Below, one piece after another: positions 21,907 through 31,860 of a stretch of DNA of 64,000 bases. This DNA is from Flammulina velutipes. Taxonomy: Eukaryota; Basidiomycota; Agaricomycetes; Agaricales; Physalacriaceae. The notes under the pieces were generated by a model, which was not told where the DNA came from, made no database searches, and saw only the letters and a list, made by a program, of their open reading frames with translations. Each line of letters begins with the position of its first letter. The first letter of the stretch is position 1. The stretch is taken from the NCBI GenBank assembly GCA_011800155.1, contig CM022375.1, forward strand, positions 1,736,001 to 1,800,000. The letters are read 5' to 3'. The position numbers and the translations under genes were made by a program.

Positions 21907-23605
21907 TCACTTCTTGGAAGCTTTCTTGACGACTCGACGCTTGGAGGGTCCAGAGGAAGCGGGAGGGGCACTGGGAAACAAGGTTTCCAGCGCCCGGACT
22001 CGAGCAAGGCTGTCACGAATGACATTGGAAGTTTGGTCCAAGGAGGCGAGGGCGCCGGCAAGTTCAGCCGCGTGCGAGGCGACCCAGGCGGGGGTTACCT
22101 CGTCGAGGGAGGAAAGGGCGTTGTTGCCCACGGGGGGAGCTGGAGGTTTCAGAAAGGTTAGAAAAGGGAATCAAGGTATGAAGAAGAACGTACTGGGAGA
22201 AGGACTCGGGGAGCGGGGACGTTTCTTGCCTGCCGTAGCAGCAGGGGAGGCAGTAGCGCGACGCGCAAGGACAACGGACACAGGACCAGCGGTCGGAGCG
22301 CCGGTCGAGCGAGCGGGACGAGGAGCCGAAGAAGACGAGGAACCAGCGCCAGCGGGAAGAGGGAGGATTTTGCGTTTGACGGCGGAAGTGCTGGTGACAT
22401 CGGCGGGACTATTGGCGCTACACTCTCCATGGCGAGCAAGGGCGCAACCGAAGCAGCGGGTCGGCTGACCAGCGCGGCTGATACAAAGACCATTCAACCA
22501 AGGGGGATTCTTGCCGTGACTGCAGCGCCAACACTGGGGATCGTACAGCTGGAAGAAACCTTCAGAAAAATGGATGTAAAGGGGTAGGAAGGTAGGTTAC
22601 CTGGAGCGTCCCGTTTCCCAGGTGCTCGCGTAGGCTTTCCAGGATTTCGGGGATGCGTTCGCCATACCGACGGTTCTTGGCGGAATACCCGGGAAGGCCC
22701 CCGTAGTGCTGGATCCAGCGAATATGGAAGCCACTGGTAACCGAGCGAGGGAACGGGATGACCGGGAGCGAAGACCAGGAGGAATCGGCGGAGGCAGCGG
22801 GACCATCGTCGAGCTCGTCGGCGGCCACGACCCCATCACTTACGATCTCGTTGACCTCCTCGCTCTCGAACCTACCGCCCGCAGAGGCAGCCGGGGGAGA
22901 AGAAGAGGCAATGGCGAGGATGGGCGAGGGCGCGCGAGGACGACGGGGACTAACCACGAGGGACAGGTTGCGGAACGAAGGGGTCGGAGGATCAGTTGCT
23001 GGGAAGGAAAGGAGGCTGGTCAGGCAAAGGGCGAAGGGCAAAAAGGGGAATTACTCACGGTCGGGGCTAAGGGCAGGAAGAACGGGAGCCCCATGGTCCA
23101 AGGAGGGGGAACGACGACTCACTGGAATCTCTTCCACAGGGACGGGAAGAGACCGCGCGGTCGTCGAAGGACTGGCGGGAGCAGAAGGCTGGAGGGTCGC
23201 GAGCTCATCAGTGTCACCTTGCTCCGCCTCGGGGGAGGGATCTTCCCATAAGTCGAGATTGTCGAAAGGCGCGACTTCGAAGGTCGAGCCCCACGAAGCA
23301 TCGTAATTGTTGTGGGCGAGGCGGAGGACGGCAAGCACGGGAGACATCTGCGGCTGCTCGAGAAGACCAAGAGCCCGAGCAGGATTCAAACTATAGAAAA
23401 GGTCGACCTACGGAAGGAAGCGCATCAGCCTGATCCGACGACGAGGAAAGAGAAGAAAACCGAAAACAAAAAGGAGACGCACCCAACCGCGATACACCCC
23501 GGGAAGGGCGGCTGCCAGGGCGGGGGCACCATCGAGGACGAGGGCCTGGCAGCGGAAAATAAAGGACTGAACTTGACGCAATTCTGGAGGAGACAAGGGT
23601 TCCAT
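21907..23605 (-). CDS. Antisense Cys-rich protein gene of the retrotransposon (five exons)
   Basis: Minus-strand gene between pol and the 3' LTR. Five exons, 23605-23498, 23407-23059, 22998-22601, 22548-22194 and 22139-21907, with introns of 90, 59-60, 52 and 54 bp, all GT..AG, join into one 480-aa frame. Start MEPLSPPELRQVQSFIFRC; an acidic Ser/Pro-rich middle; a folded-looking block GFHIRWIQHYGGLPGYS; a Cys/His cluster QCWRCSHGKNPPWLNGLC followed by TRCFGCALARHGEC; a Ser/Ala linker with KKRPRSPSPSP; an amphipathic helix AAELAGALASLDQTSN; and a basic tail PSKRRVVKKASKK. The Cys spacing suggests two zinc sites and the tail a nuclear signal. I do not recognise a family. Frame continuity over five exons argues for selection. 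It may regulate or package the element; function unknown. Confidence 0.72.
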
Positions 23606-24159
23606 CGTCTATGAAGTGGAAGGAAGGATGGGAAGAGGAAGAAGAAAAAGGCGCGTGGCGGATTTAAGTAGAACGATGGAGCGGAGTTTCAAACGCGTCC
23701 AACGAATCGGAAGATGCCGACGAACTCTATCAAGGGAAATCTGCCAAAGAAGAGGATCGGACACCAAAGCTTACTGGAATCGAAGCACGGAGAACTCCCG
23801 ACATTGGAAGCCAAGTACCCGAAACTGGACAAGAACATACCACCGCGTACTCTGGACACGGGACGATCATTGCGTTGCACAGCCTGCACTGATGAAGGGT
23901 AGTGATGACGCACTTGCCTTTCTGGGACGCGCGGCCAGGGAAAGGAATTGGTCGTCGCGCGAACTATACCAAACTTGGACAAGATTGATGGATGGGATCG
24001 GCAACTCACGTTTATAATCACGAACACGAGGAGGAAGGACGCGAAGGGAACGGAGCCGAGGCGCGTACACTGGAAAAACTTCGGAAAAATAGGATACATC
24101 AACTGCATTCGCTTTCAAACTACGGGCGCGAACCTACACGACAACAAACAGGAAAACCA

Positions 24160-24616
24160 CTACTCTAAGTCGACGTCAAACTCCTTTTTGACATAATCGG
24201 CATGGTCCCTGTATTCCGCCCCCTCGTCATCACTTTCGCTCATGGATTCGCGAGTGGAATCGCTAGTTTGGACGTCCACGAGGGGCGGAATGGCGTTGTC
24301 GTCCGCGACCACTCCCGGAACGGGATTCCAAGTGGGGATGACCAGCAGCAACAAGGGCTGCGTTCAGCTCGCGAACGTCCGCCTGGGAGAGGGTTAGGAA
24401 GGAGGAGAAGATGAGTCGAGAGAAGGGACTTGCATATTGGCTGCGGAAGATGGAGAGGTAGTCCTCAAGCTGCCTAGGGGACAGCTCCAAGCCAAAATGT
24501 TCGTGCGCCTTGACAGTGCTAAGGGCGCATTTGACGAGACGGTCAAGCTCATCGTAGCGCTGCTGAACAACTGGGTTCTCGATTGGGGAAGAAGCGGCGT
24601 TGGGAGTGTTGGACAT
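24160..24616 (-). pseudogene. Second antisense ORF of the retrotransposon (probably frameshifted)
   Basis: Starts at 24616 with MSNTPNAASSPIENPVVQQ and has a helical region RYDELDRLVKCALSTVKAHE, LEDYLSIFRSQYASPFSRL and LSQADVRELNAALVAAG. The frame then becomes Arg/Ser-rich and stops at 24263. A neighbouring frame gives an acidic tail, VADDNAIPPLVDVQTS to ESDDEGAEYRDHADYV and KKEFDVDLE, ending at 24160. The tail looks genuine, so an indel near 24330-24355 is likely. The start codon is conserved in the second copy at the right edge (63960). Head-to-tail with the five-exon gene at 21907-23605, 0.55 kb upstream of it. Function unknown. Confidence 0.55.
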
Positions 24617-24692
24617 GGTGGAAATTTTTTTTCAGGCTTTGGGGCTTGAGATGGTAGCGTTGGCTGGGAAATTTTCCTATCCGCGCGGCCCT

Positions 24693-24699
24693 CTTTATA
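24693..24699 (-). promoter_or_regulatory. TATA box for the antisense module
   Basis: Reads TATAAAG on the minus strand, 77 bp upstream of the antisense start codon at 24616 and 139 bp inside the 3' LTR boundary. It is preserved at the same distance in the second element (63876-63882). It indicates a dedicated antisense promoter outside the LTR. Confidence 0.5.
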
Positions 24700-24828
24700 G
24701 TGCCACCCCTCGCCACAGGAATTACCGAATGGAAGACGGAGCCAAATCCTTGCGACATTTATGGCGCGGACACACGGGTTAGGACAAATTCGCCGATTTC
24801 ACACCATGGAGGAGTTCACATTCAAGTT

Positions 24829-24837
24829 GGGGGGAGA
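24829..24837 (+). other. Polypurine tract
   Basis: GGGGGGAGA immediately before the TG of the 3' LTR, the plus-strand priming site expected for an LTR retrotransposon. Confidence 0.75.
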
Positions 24838-25628
24838 TGTACAGCCTGCACTTGGGCTGAGTGCAGAACTGATACTAAACATGGGTGTGGCGCACGACGG
24901 CGCCAGCGCCATATAGGTCGGAACGTGTGAACGCGCCATCCACGGCGCGTCCGCATTAGGAACATATGGCGCAGCACTTCACACGGCACAAGCATGGACG
25001 TTTCAGAACACGGAAGCTACCGAACTAATCGATGGATTGCAACGATCGATAACGAGAAGATCCAGATCGATGGGAAGAGATTACACCAAGGCTGTGCGCC
25101 ATGCATGGCGCCCAGGCACCTTCGGGAATCTGGATGCCAAAGCCGACAGGAACGGAGAGAATTACCACCCTCGAAGAGTCATATCGCGAGGTGGTCTGAC
25201 TCGACGCGACGGAACGCCAATCACATCACGGACTCAAACCCCGGATCGTCGCACGATCGCTCGATCAGGGTACATGACGCAGGCATCGAGAGGCCTAAGC
25301 GTAGAACTAGACGGAAGAGAAAGCCGACAGCGTACAGTATAAATACTGTAGCATGTCGTAGAAACACATATATAGAATTATCACCCCACAATATCAACAC
25401 AGAAGCCCCTTGCAACTGTCGAGAGACTTTTGGAACCTATACTTTCGCGCACGCGTTAGTACTTCGACGAACGCGTACTTGGAAGCGCCACCGTCATCTG
25501 CGACAGCTCGCTGCCCGACTTCTTCACCTACCAAGGTCTGCGACCTCGGTGCGCCAGAACAAGAGCAGGAATCCACCGGGTAGTCCCCTCAACATCACAA
25601 CGAACTCAGACTCGTTAAGAGATCTATA
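24838..25628 (+). repeat. 3' LTR
   Basis: 791 bp, TGTACAG to GATCTATA, followed by the GTAA duplication. Essentially identical to the 5' LTR; the one difference noticed is G for A in the context CATGGACGTTTCAG. Confidence 0.92.
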
Positions 25629-25632
25629 GTAA

Positions 25633-25778
25633 CAAAATAGAACTGTCAATGGACGTACTCCTGTTTGGCCCAAATCAATGCAACGTTGTAGTTGTTCTTG
25701 AACATCGGCATATTCCTTAGACACGCGAGAACCAGCAGTTTTGCCGAAGTTCAAGAGTCCAAGAATCTTGCGCCACAT
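25633..25778 (-). pseudogene. Unrecognised minus-strand gene fragment inside the hAT, distal part
   Basis: Reads MWRKILGLLNFGKTAGS, then YADVQEQLQRCIDLGQT and VRPLTVLFCY up to the retrotransposon junction. With the 11.5-kb element removed it continues on the other side (about 14135 downwards), towards the fragment at 13528-14052. It is therefore the beginning of the same interrupted minus-strand gene. No domain recognised. Confidence 0.4.
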
Positions 25779-25847
25779 TTTGAGTTTGAAGGGCTCGAAG
25801 ACGGGGAATGTGATGCGATACTACTGATATCTAATATGCCTTTGTAG

Positions 25848-28800
25848 GAGTACTCCGGCGACATTAGTTTTGCATGCGACACCTGGACATCTGGCAACCA
25901 TTACACTTGGTTTGTCATTACGGCACATATTGTCAAAGACGGCGAGGTGTTCAATTTCTTGTTGGACTTCATTGAAGTTCCAAAGGTACGTCTTTTAGTC
26001 TACTTGCATATGTTTTTGCTAAGATAACTTGCAGTCACACAGTGGTTTCAATCTCGCGGACGAGTTTGCGCAAGTTATCATTGAGTTCAGCTTTGAAGAC
26101 AAAGTGCTAGCTATTGCTGGCGACAATGCGTCAAATGTTGATACAATGATTGACGAACTCGAAAGCAGCCTGGAATCGTTTCTCGGGTGTCGTGCTCGTG
26201 TACAATGCTTTGCGCACACCGTCAATCTGGTCGCCAAAGCCTTTTGCAGTTGTTTGATCCAGCAAGGAAAAGGGGCAAAGATGGTGCTGGCGACACTGAC
26301 GATGTTGAATTCCGTCAGTTCAGTGCAGGCGATGACTATGAGCTGACAACACCCTAGGAAGTTGTCACAACTAGTTATCATACTCTACTTAGAGGGGGTC
26401 CTAACTAGTTATCGTCCTCATATTACAAGGTCTCTAAGTACAGGTCAACAATTAGATGTCTGCACGCTCCGGTGTGCTGGGGCAGGTAGCTCTAGCTAGG
26501 CTATATTGGGATAGGACTATTGATGGTATTGATGGGGCCAGATGATGGGGAGCAGGGGATAGGGGAAATGTGGCACCAGGAAAATCCGGACCTAGGGATT
26601 GATGAGATTGATGGATTGATGGGCAGATAGGATGGGGATGGGGGATTGATAGCAGGGTACAATTGTGGTACCAGAATAAATACTGGGCTATTGCCAGGGT
26701 ATGAGGAGGGTATGAGAGGGGTGATTGTAGGTTGAAAAATAAAATTCTTTCTAACTATCAGAAACATGAATGGGGGTGTGGCAGCTACTGAAACCAACAA
26801 AAAAACGATGTGTGGCGCATTTTTAATTGAGGAGCACATACCTCGGATAAACCTGGGGTTGGTCTAGATGTCTTCCTATTGAAAAATGGATGTGTGCAGC
26901 ACAAAGAACCATGTAAAAACACGATGATTTGGCTGAGAAACAAGCAGAACATTATTGAAAATTCATCAAAAAGCACCAAAAAGGGAGCAGCACTTTGCCC
27001 TCGCTTAGGGGTGACCTGGAACCACTTGTAGGTCGTCCAGACACCTTTGGGGCATTGTATATGTCACTCAGTTAGGTCCCCAGGTCAACAGAACCCTTGG
27101 ATATGATCAAAATGCCAAAAACCCGGACCACTCAGCTTTGGGCCACACTATCAACTTGCCATGACCTGGGGACACCTTATATTCGAAGATATATGTATAT
27201 AATGCTCTAATCATGAGTTAGATGAAGTCTGGAGTGTGAAAAATGCAGTCAAAACCTTGGATATACCCCAAATAATGTCCCCCAAGAAAGCACACACACC
27301 ATCAACTTCCCCTGACCTCTAGGTTGTCCCAATGTGTTCTATTATCATTGTAGATGATGTATTAACACCCCATAGGTTCCCCTAGTGTGTCAAAATGTGA
27401 ACATTCATGATACTAGGTGAACCCTTATTCACTCTTCCTCCTCAAGTACACTCACTGGTTCGCATATCTACATATTTAGGACTGTTCTAATAGTCATTTG
27501 ACATTATATAGATGATATCTTGGGGCCCAGGTCATAGGTAGACCTCAAAGATACACCCCTTTGGTACATGGTGAGGATATGATCTTTGTGCTAATTCTCA
27601 AATGTCTATGCTCAGTATTGACGGGTGTTCAACCTGGGACATATTCTGGGAGGCTAAAAACACATTTTATGAGGTTAAAATCAATAGTCCACCACTCAGA
27701 TATGTGATAGTTGGGGTGGTTCTTGGTGTAGAAGGAGAGGATATAAATTATTGTACCATTTATATTCGCATTTTGCCACACTGGGGGGACCTCTGGGGTG
27801 TTAATACATCATCTATAATGATAATAGAACACATTGGGACAACCTAGAGGTCAGGGGAAGTTGATGGTGTGTGTGCTTTCTTGGGGGACATTATTTGGGG
27901 TATATCCAAGGTTTTGACTGCATTTTTCACACTTCAGACTTCATCTAACTCATGATTAGAGCATTATATACATATATCTTCGAATATAAGGTGTCCCCAG
28001 GTCATGGCAAGTTGATAGTGTGGCCCAAAGCTGAGTGGTCCGGGTTTTTGGCATTTTGATCATATCCAAGGGTTCTGTTGACCTGGGGACCTAACTGAGT
28101 GACATATACAATGCCCCAAAGGTGTCTGGACGACCTACAAGTGGTTCCAGGTCACCCCTAAGCGAGGGCAAAGTGCTGCTCCCTTTTTGGTGCTTTTTGA
28201 TGAATTTTCAATAATGTTCTGCTTGTTTCTCAGCCAAATCATCGTGTTTTTACATGGTTCTTTGTGCTGCACACATCCATTTTTCAATAGGAAGACATCT
28301 AGACCAACCCCAGGTTTATCCGAGGTATGTGCTCCTCAATTAAAAATGCGCCACACATCGTTTTTTTGTTGGTTTCAGTAGCTGCCACACCCCCATTCAT
28401 GTTTCTGATAGTTAGAAAGAATTTTATTTTTCAACCTACAATCACCCCTCTCATACCCTCCTCATACCCTGGCAATAGCCCAGTATTTATTCTGGTACCA
28501 CAATTGTACCCTGCTATCAATCCCCCATCCCCCATCCTATCTGCCCATCAATCCATCAATCTCATCAATCCCTAGGTCCGGATTTTCCTGGTGCCACATT
28601 TCCCCTATCCCCTGCTCCCCATCATCTGGCCCCATCAATACCATCAATAGTCCTATCCCAATATAGCCTAGCTAGAGCTACCTGCCCCAGCACACCGGAG
28701 CGTGCAGACATCTAATTGTTGACCTGTACTTAGAGACCTTGTAATATGAGGACGATAACTAGTTAGGACCCCCTCTAAGTAGAGTATGATAACTAGTTGT

Positions 28801-28901
28801 GACAACTTCCTAGGGTGCTGACAAAGGAGGAAAAGGAGGCTTTGGAAGGTGAGGATGATGACACCTCAATTGCCCGCATGGAACGAGCCCCAAAACATTA
28901 A
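25848..28901 (+). pseudogene. hAT transposase, 3' part, split by the palindromic element
   Basis: Exons 25848-25985 and 26035-26349, then 28825-28901 after the palindrome. Signature blocks of hAT transposases are present: YSGDISFACDTWTSGNHY, VITAHIVKDGEVFNFLLDF, then HSGFNLADEFAQVIIEF, LAIAGDNASNVDTMI and RVQCFAHTVNLVAKAF. A frame change near 26235 leads to FDPARKRGKDGAGDTDDVEF and GDDYELT, which continues exactly across the palindrome as KEEKEALEGEDDDTS and stops. The N-terminal half (BED finger) and the C-terminal dimerisation half are missing, so it cannot encode an active enzyme. The TAG before 25848 looks like an intron acceptor. Confidence 0.75.
26350..28817. mobile_element. 2.47-kb foldback (palindromic) element
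   Basis: The two halves are reverse complements of each other. CACCCTAGGAAGTTGTCAC at the left is answered by GTGACAACTTCCTAGGGTG at the right. Identity remains near perfect for about 1 kb per arm and decays towards the centre at about 27583. Target duplication CTGACAA is at 26343-26349 and 28818-28824. The frames in the arms are mirror copies of each other and have no coding features. A diverged piece of one arm is found at about 49873-50115, so this is a family. Inserted in the hAT transposase frame. Confidence 0.85.
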
Positions 28902-29187
28902 AATCCAAACGATGTAGCTCGAGATACAAGCTATTCCTTTCATTCCTTTCACCTTCCTCCTCTCCAATCTCTTTATTCTGCATTTGTTATCATCTATATA
29001 CATTATAATGACTTACATAGACTGTATAAAGTTCATTCGAACCCTCCAAGGTGCCACAGATTTGTTAGGCAGCGGGTGTCTTCAAACCCGCGGGTTGGGT
29101 TCCGGGTCTGGGACCGGACCCGTGACCTGACCCAAATCCGGACCGCGCCTCACGGGTACGGGTTACCCAGGACCCGTGCAGGTCACT
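28902..29187. other. hAT right sub-terminal region
   Basis: Non-coding tail of the hAT element, ending in the GC-rich terminal repeat with motifs CGGGTTGGGT, GGACCGGACCCGTGACC and CACGGGTACGGGTTACCC. Confidence 0.5.
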
Positions 29188-29712
29188 AAGCGCAAGTGTG
29201 CTACTAGTTCGGCATCAGATATCATTGCTGAAGAGCAGCCAAAGACACCAAAGGTCAAGCAATGTCGTTCAAAAGCACCTAAGTCCACTCCCGCTAAAAA
29301 GCCCACACCGGCCGGAGGCGCTCTATCAGGCCGTGTAAATGACTGGTTTACGAAAATCGCAAAGGCAGAAGAGGAGACAGTGCAGAGGTGTTTGGATATC
29401 AAGAGAGAAAGAGAGAAGAGAGAGCATCAAGAACGTCTGGAAAAGATCCGAATCGATGGGCAGATGAAGATTGCTGACAAGCAGGGTTGTCATGAGTATG
29501 TATTGCGCAAGATGCAGCTTCAGATGGACCACCAGCATCGTATGGTGTCGATGCAACAGCATTCTGGAGCGTCATCATCTCATCATGACACATTCGGGCA
29601 GGATATGTTCTCTATGCCTTCAAGTGCAAGCTTCCCATCATTCTCAACCTCTTTGCAATTCCCTGGCGGAGATGAAGATGATGGGTTATGTTTGCCGCCA
29701 AATGAGTGGTAA
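29188..29712 (+). pseudogene. Harbinger accessory protein, C-terminal part
   Basis: Continues the frame begun at 13194: KRKCATSSASDIIAEEQ, a Lys/Pro-rich linker SKAPKSTPAKKPTPAGG, the conserved-looking GRVNDWFTKIAKAEEE, a long coiled coil DIKREREKREHQERLEKI with LRKMQLQMDHQHRM, and a Ser/Phe-rich tail ending LPPNEW. Such a protein (basic N-terminus, coiled coil) accompanies the transposase in PIF/Harbinger elements. It converges on the transposase gene, 35 bp from that gene's end. Broken by the hAT insertion. Confidence 0.6.
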
Positions 29713-29746
29713 ATTCAAACAATAAAATAGTCATCTTTGTAGTTGC

Positions 29747-31462
29747 CTACGTATAGATGATGTTCTGTCCCTGTGGCGTAAAATATGTCGCTTCAACTGT
29801 TCTCGTTTCTCCCTGCCTTGTTTCAAGTATAGCGCTGATGCACGCTGTGACTGAGCTCCAGGATTTCTGCCCCTCCGTATCAGACTCGTCATCCTGTAGA
29901 CCTTCAGTGAGGAAAGGATCATCTGCAAATGCATCAGCGTCATCTTCGACCCCACGTTCCTTTGCTTCACGGTCCATAGTAAATGAATGGATACCAATGT
30001 ATGCAGAGATCCAATATGTGGCCAGTCGGTGTGTGCGAGCATTGCGGATGATGAGAATGGAAGCAACCTTTGAGGAAGCCGATGGCATGTTCAGACCGGA
30101 TGTGTAGTTGCGAAAGATGTGTGTTGAAAATTTCGTTGTTAGCCTGGTAATGCTCAGGCTTCTTGTACGGTGAGACGATCCAGTCACGTATCTATCACTG
30201 AAGTCAGTAAAAATACTCCAAAGAATGCCAAATATAACACACAGGATAGGCAGAGTCTGCTCAGACCCACTCACCCTCATCCATAACAGTGTCGTGCTCT
30301 TGAGCTATCCGAGTTCCTTCTCATGCAGATGCATCATGTGTGCTTCCTGTGTGCCCATATCTAAAGTCAATGAGACATAGATTGGGGAGATTGATGATCT
30401 GCAGGTAGTAGGTAAGAGAGGATGGCCACAAAGTTGCGTACTTGGATGTTAAGAGAGTAACGACATTTCCGATCGAAATAGCTCTCTCTGAACCAGAACG
30501 GCTGAAAGGCAAGTGGTACGAGAGTACCATCGACGAAGCACTATTCACCGCGCCATGCATGACAAGAGTGTTTCTCTACCCACTCCTTTGCCTGCTCCTT
30601 TTCGATGCTGGTCGGATAGTGCACTGCCTTATCCCTGAAATCTCGGTGTAAGACTGTGGTAGTCACTCGCTTCGTTCAGAGCTGCACAGTGCCCTTGCCA
30701 ATGCCAGCCCAGTTTACAACTTCCTGTACACTGGTTCCACTTCCATCATGCCTGAAGTGATAGAGAGCTACGGCAACCTGCTCCGGTTTGCTGTGCATAG
30801 TCAGAATTATTCTGGAAGACATCATCTGTGTCGATGGCTGAGACTAGACAGTCAAAGGTATGTGGGGAGATATGGAGCTGCTGGTGGAAGTGATCTGGCC
30901 GCTCTGTTTTGAGTGTCACAAGAGTGTAGTGGAGGAATGATTCAGTGGGGCGAGGAATGCATGTCCGTGAGGTTTGGTAGTGAGACGAGTACATCTGGTT
31001 GATTTCATTCTGGACTGCTGTCCTGAGCTGATTAGTTGACGGAACATCGCTATCATCGTCGTTGTCGGTATCCCAGCCATCATTGTCTTCATCGTCTGAT
31101 CCAAATGGAAGAAGCTCTGGCATCACCGGCTCGCTGTGAATGCTAGAAATGGAGGTGTCGTCATCGCTGTCAACATCGCTGTCAGAGCAGTCTGAAGAAA
31201 GTTCCTCCATCTCAATATCTGCGTCCGAGCCTTCCATGTCCCCTGATGAGCTGGAGGAGAGCCCAGAGACACTACTGGTGTCGTCCCAATTATCCAACAG
31301 GTCCCTCAAGCTCTGGGCTGCCTCCATCTCTGCAACAAGCCTACGAATCTCCCTCATTTGTGAACGACGGTGCTGTGCATGATGACGGCGGGCACGAAGC
31401 CATTGAAGATAGTTTTGAGTCAGAGCACAGCTAACAGCAGCACGTTGATGGCCAATTGGCAT
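29747..31462 (-). pseudogene. PIF/Harbinger transposase with Trp-to-stop mutations
   Basis: Minus-strand DDE transposase of nearly full length. The start at 31462 reads MPIGHQRAAVSCALTQNYL, followed by a very acidic Ser/Asp region and RPDHFHQQLHISPHTFDCL. Towards the C-terminus come CFVDGTLVPLAFQPFWFRES (first catalytic Asp), IINLPNLCLIDFRYGHTGS and THDAS (second Asp), EGTRIAQEHDTVMDEGEW and ADSAYP, then RTHRLATYWISAYIG. At three places a tryptophan expected from the family is a stop: before CFVDG (TAG), after THDASA (TGA) and before ADSAYP (TGA). All are single G-to-A changes. The element is therefore dead. The gene converges on the accessory gene. Confidence 0.75.
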
Positions 31463-31628
31463 TGTGATGGTGTTGTCAGGGAGTGAGAAGCAGTAGAACC
31501 GCAGAAAGATAGATTAGAAAATATACACATTGTTGTCGAAAACGAAGAAGGTGCGGTCAATCAAATCGGTTATTCTAGCCCGATTACCAAACAACTAGGC
31601 TCGATTCATCCGGCTTTGTCATCGTGCC

Positions 31629-31826
31629 TACTTCCAAAGCCGGCTGGGCGCGCATGGTCTCGATTTGGGTGAACACGCTAATCAAGACGTTGGGACTTCA
31701 AAAAAAGTAGCTCGAAATACGGAAAAAAGTGTAAAAATTGATATAATGAAAACAGTTCTAGTAGTCTCCAAACGTCCAAAAAATAAGTTATCTCGAAGGC
31801 ATTTTTGGAGTTTGACTTGGTCGTCG
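31629..31826 (+). repeat. Left terminal inverted repeat of the DUF6589/RecQ element
   Basis: Outer end TACTTCCAAAGCCGG, inner end TTGACTTGGTCGTCG; AT-rich centre. Pairs with 38253-38450. Confidence 0.9.
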
Positions 31827-31860
31827 CTGTGTATTTCTCGGCCTTAACGGACGTAAGCGA

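Larger units (their letters stand above)
14140..25628 (+). mobile_element. Full-length Ty3/gypsy-type LTR retrotransposon, 11.5 kb, with antisense gene module
   Basis: Two 791-bp LTRs (14140-14930, 24838-25628) flank a primer-binding site, gag-protease, pol and an unusual 3.5-kb segment with minus-strand genes. The flanking 4-bp duplication GTAA is at 14136-14139 and 25629-25632. The order protease, RT, RNase H, integrase is that of Ty3/gypsy. The LTRs differ at one position I could find (A at about 14299, G at the matching place in the 3' LTR), so insertion is recent. Pol has one frameshift. A second copy lies in the opposite orientation at the right edge of the window. The insertion disrupts a minus-strand gene fragment in the hAT element. 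Confidence 0.92.
13344..29188. mobile_element. hAT element inserted in the Harbinger accessory gene
   Basis: Terminal inverted repeat: the left end reads TAGTGACCTGCACGGGTC and the right end, in reverse complement, reads TAGTGACCTGCACGGGTC with one mismatch shortly after. Similarity continues through CCCGTACCCGTGAGGCG for about 50 bp. It carries part of a hAT transposase (25848-28901) and, at its left, a minus-strand gene fragment. It is itself split by the LTR retrotransposon (14140-25628) and by a palindromic element (26350-28817). No 8-bp target duplication can be seen (GTGGCGAC versus AGCGCAAG), which suggests an old or rearranged copy. Without inserts it would be about 1.9 kb, so it is internally deleted. 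Confidence 0.7.

Noticed and set aside
22706..23306. Plus-strand frames of about 180 codons in the antisense module
   Set aside because: They are Arg/Gly-rich mirror frames of the antisense exons and contain no domain.
13344..29188. 8-bp target duplication for the hAT element
   Set aside because: Flanks GTGGCGAC and AGCGCAAG do not match at any nearby offset.
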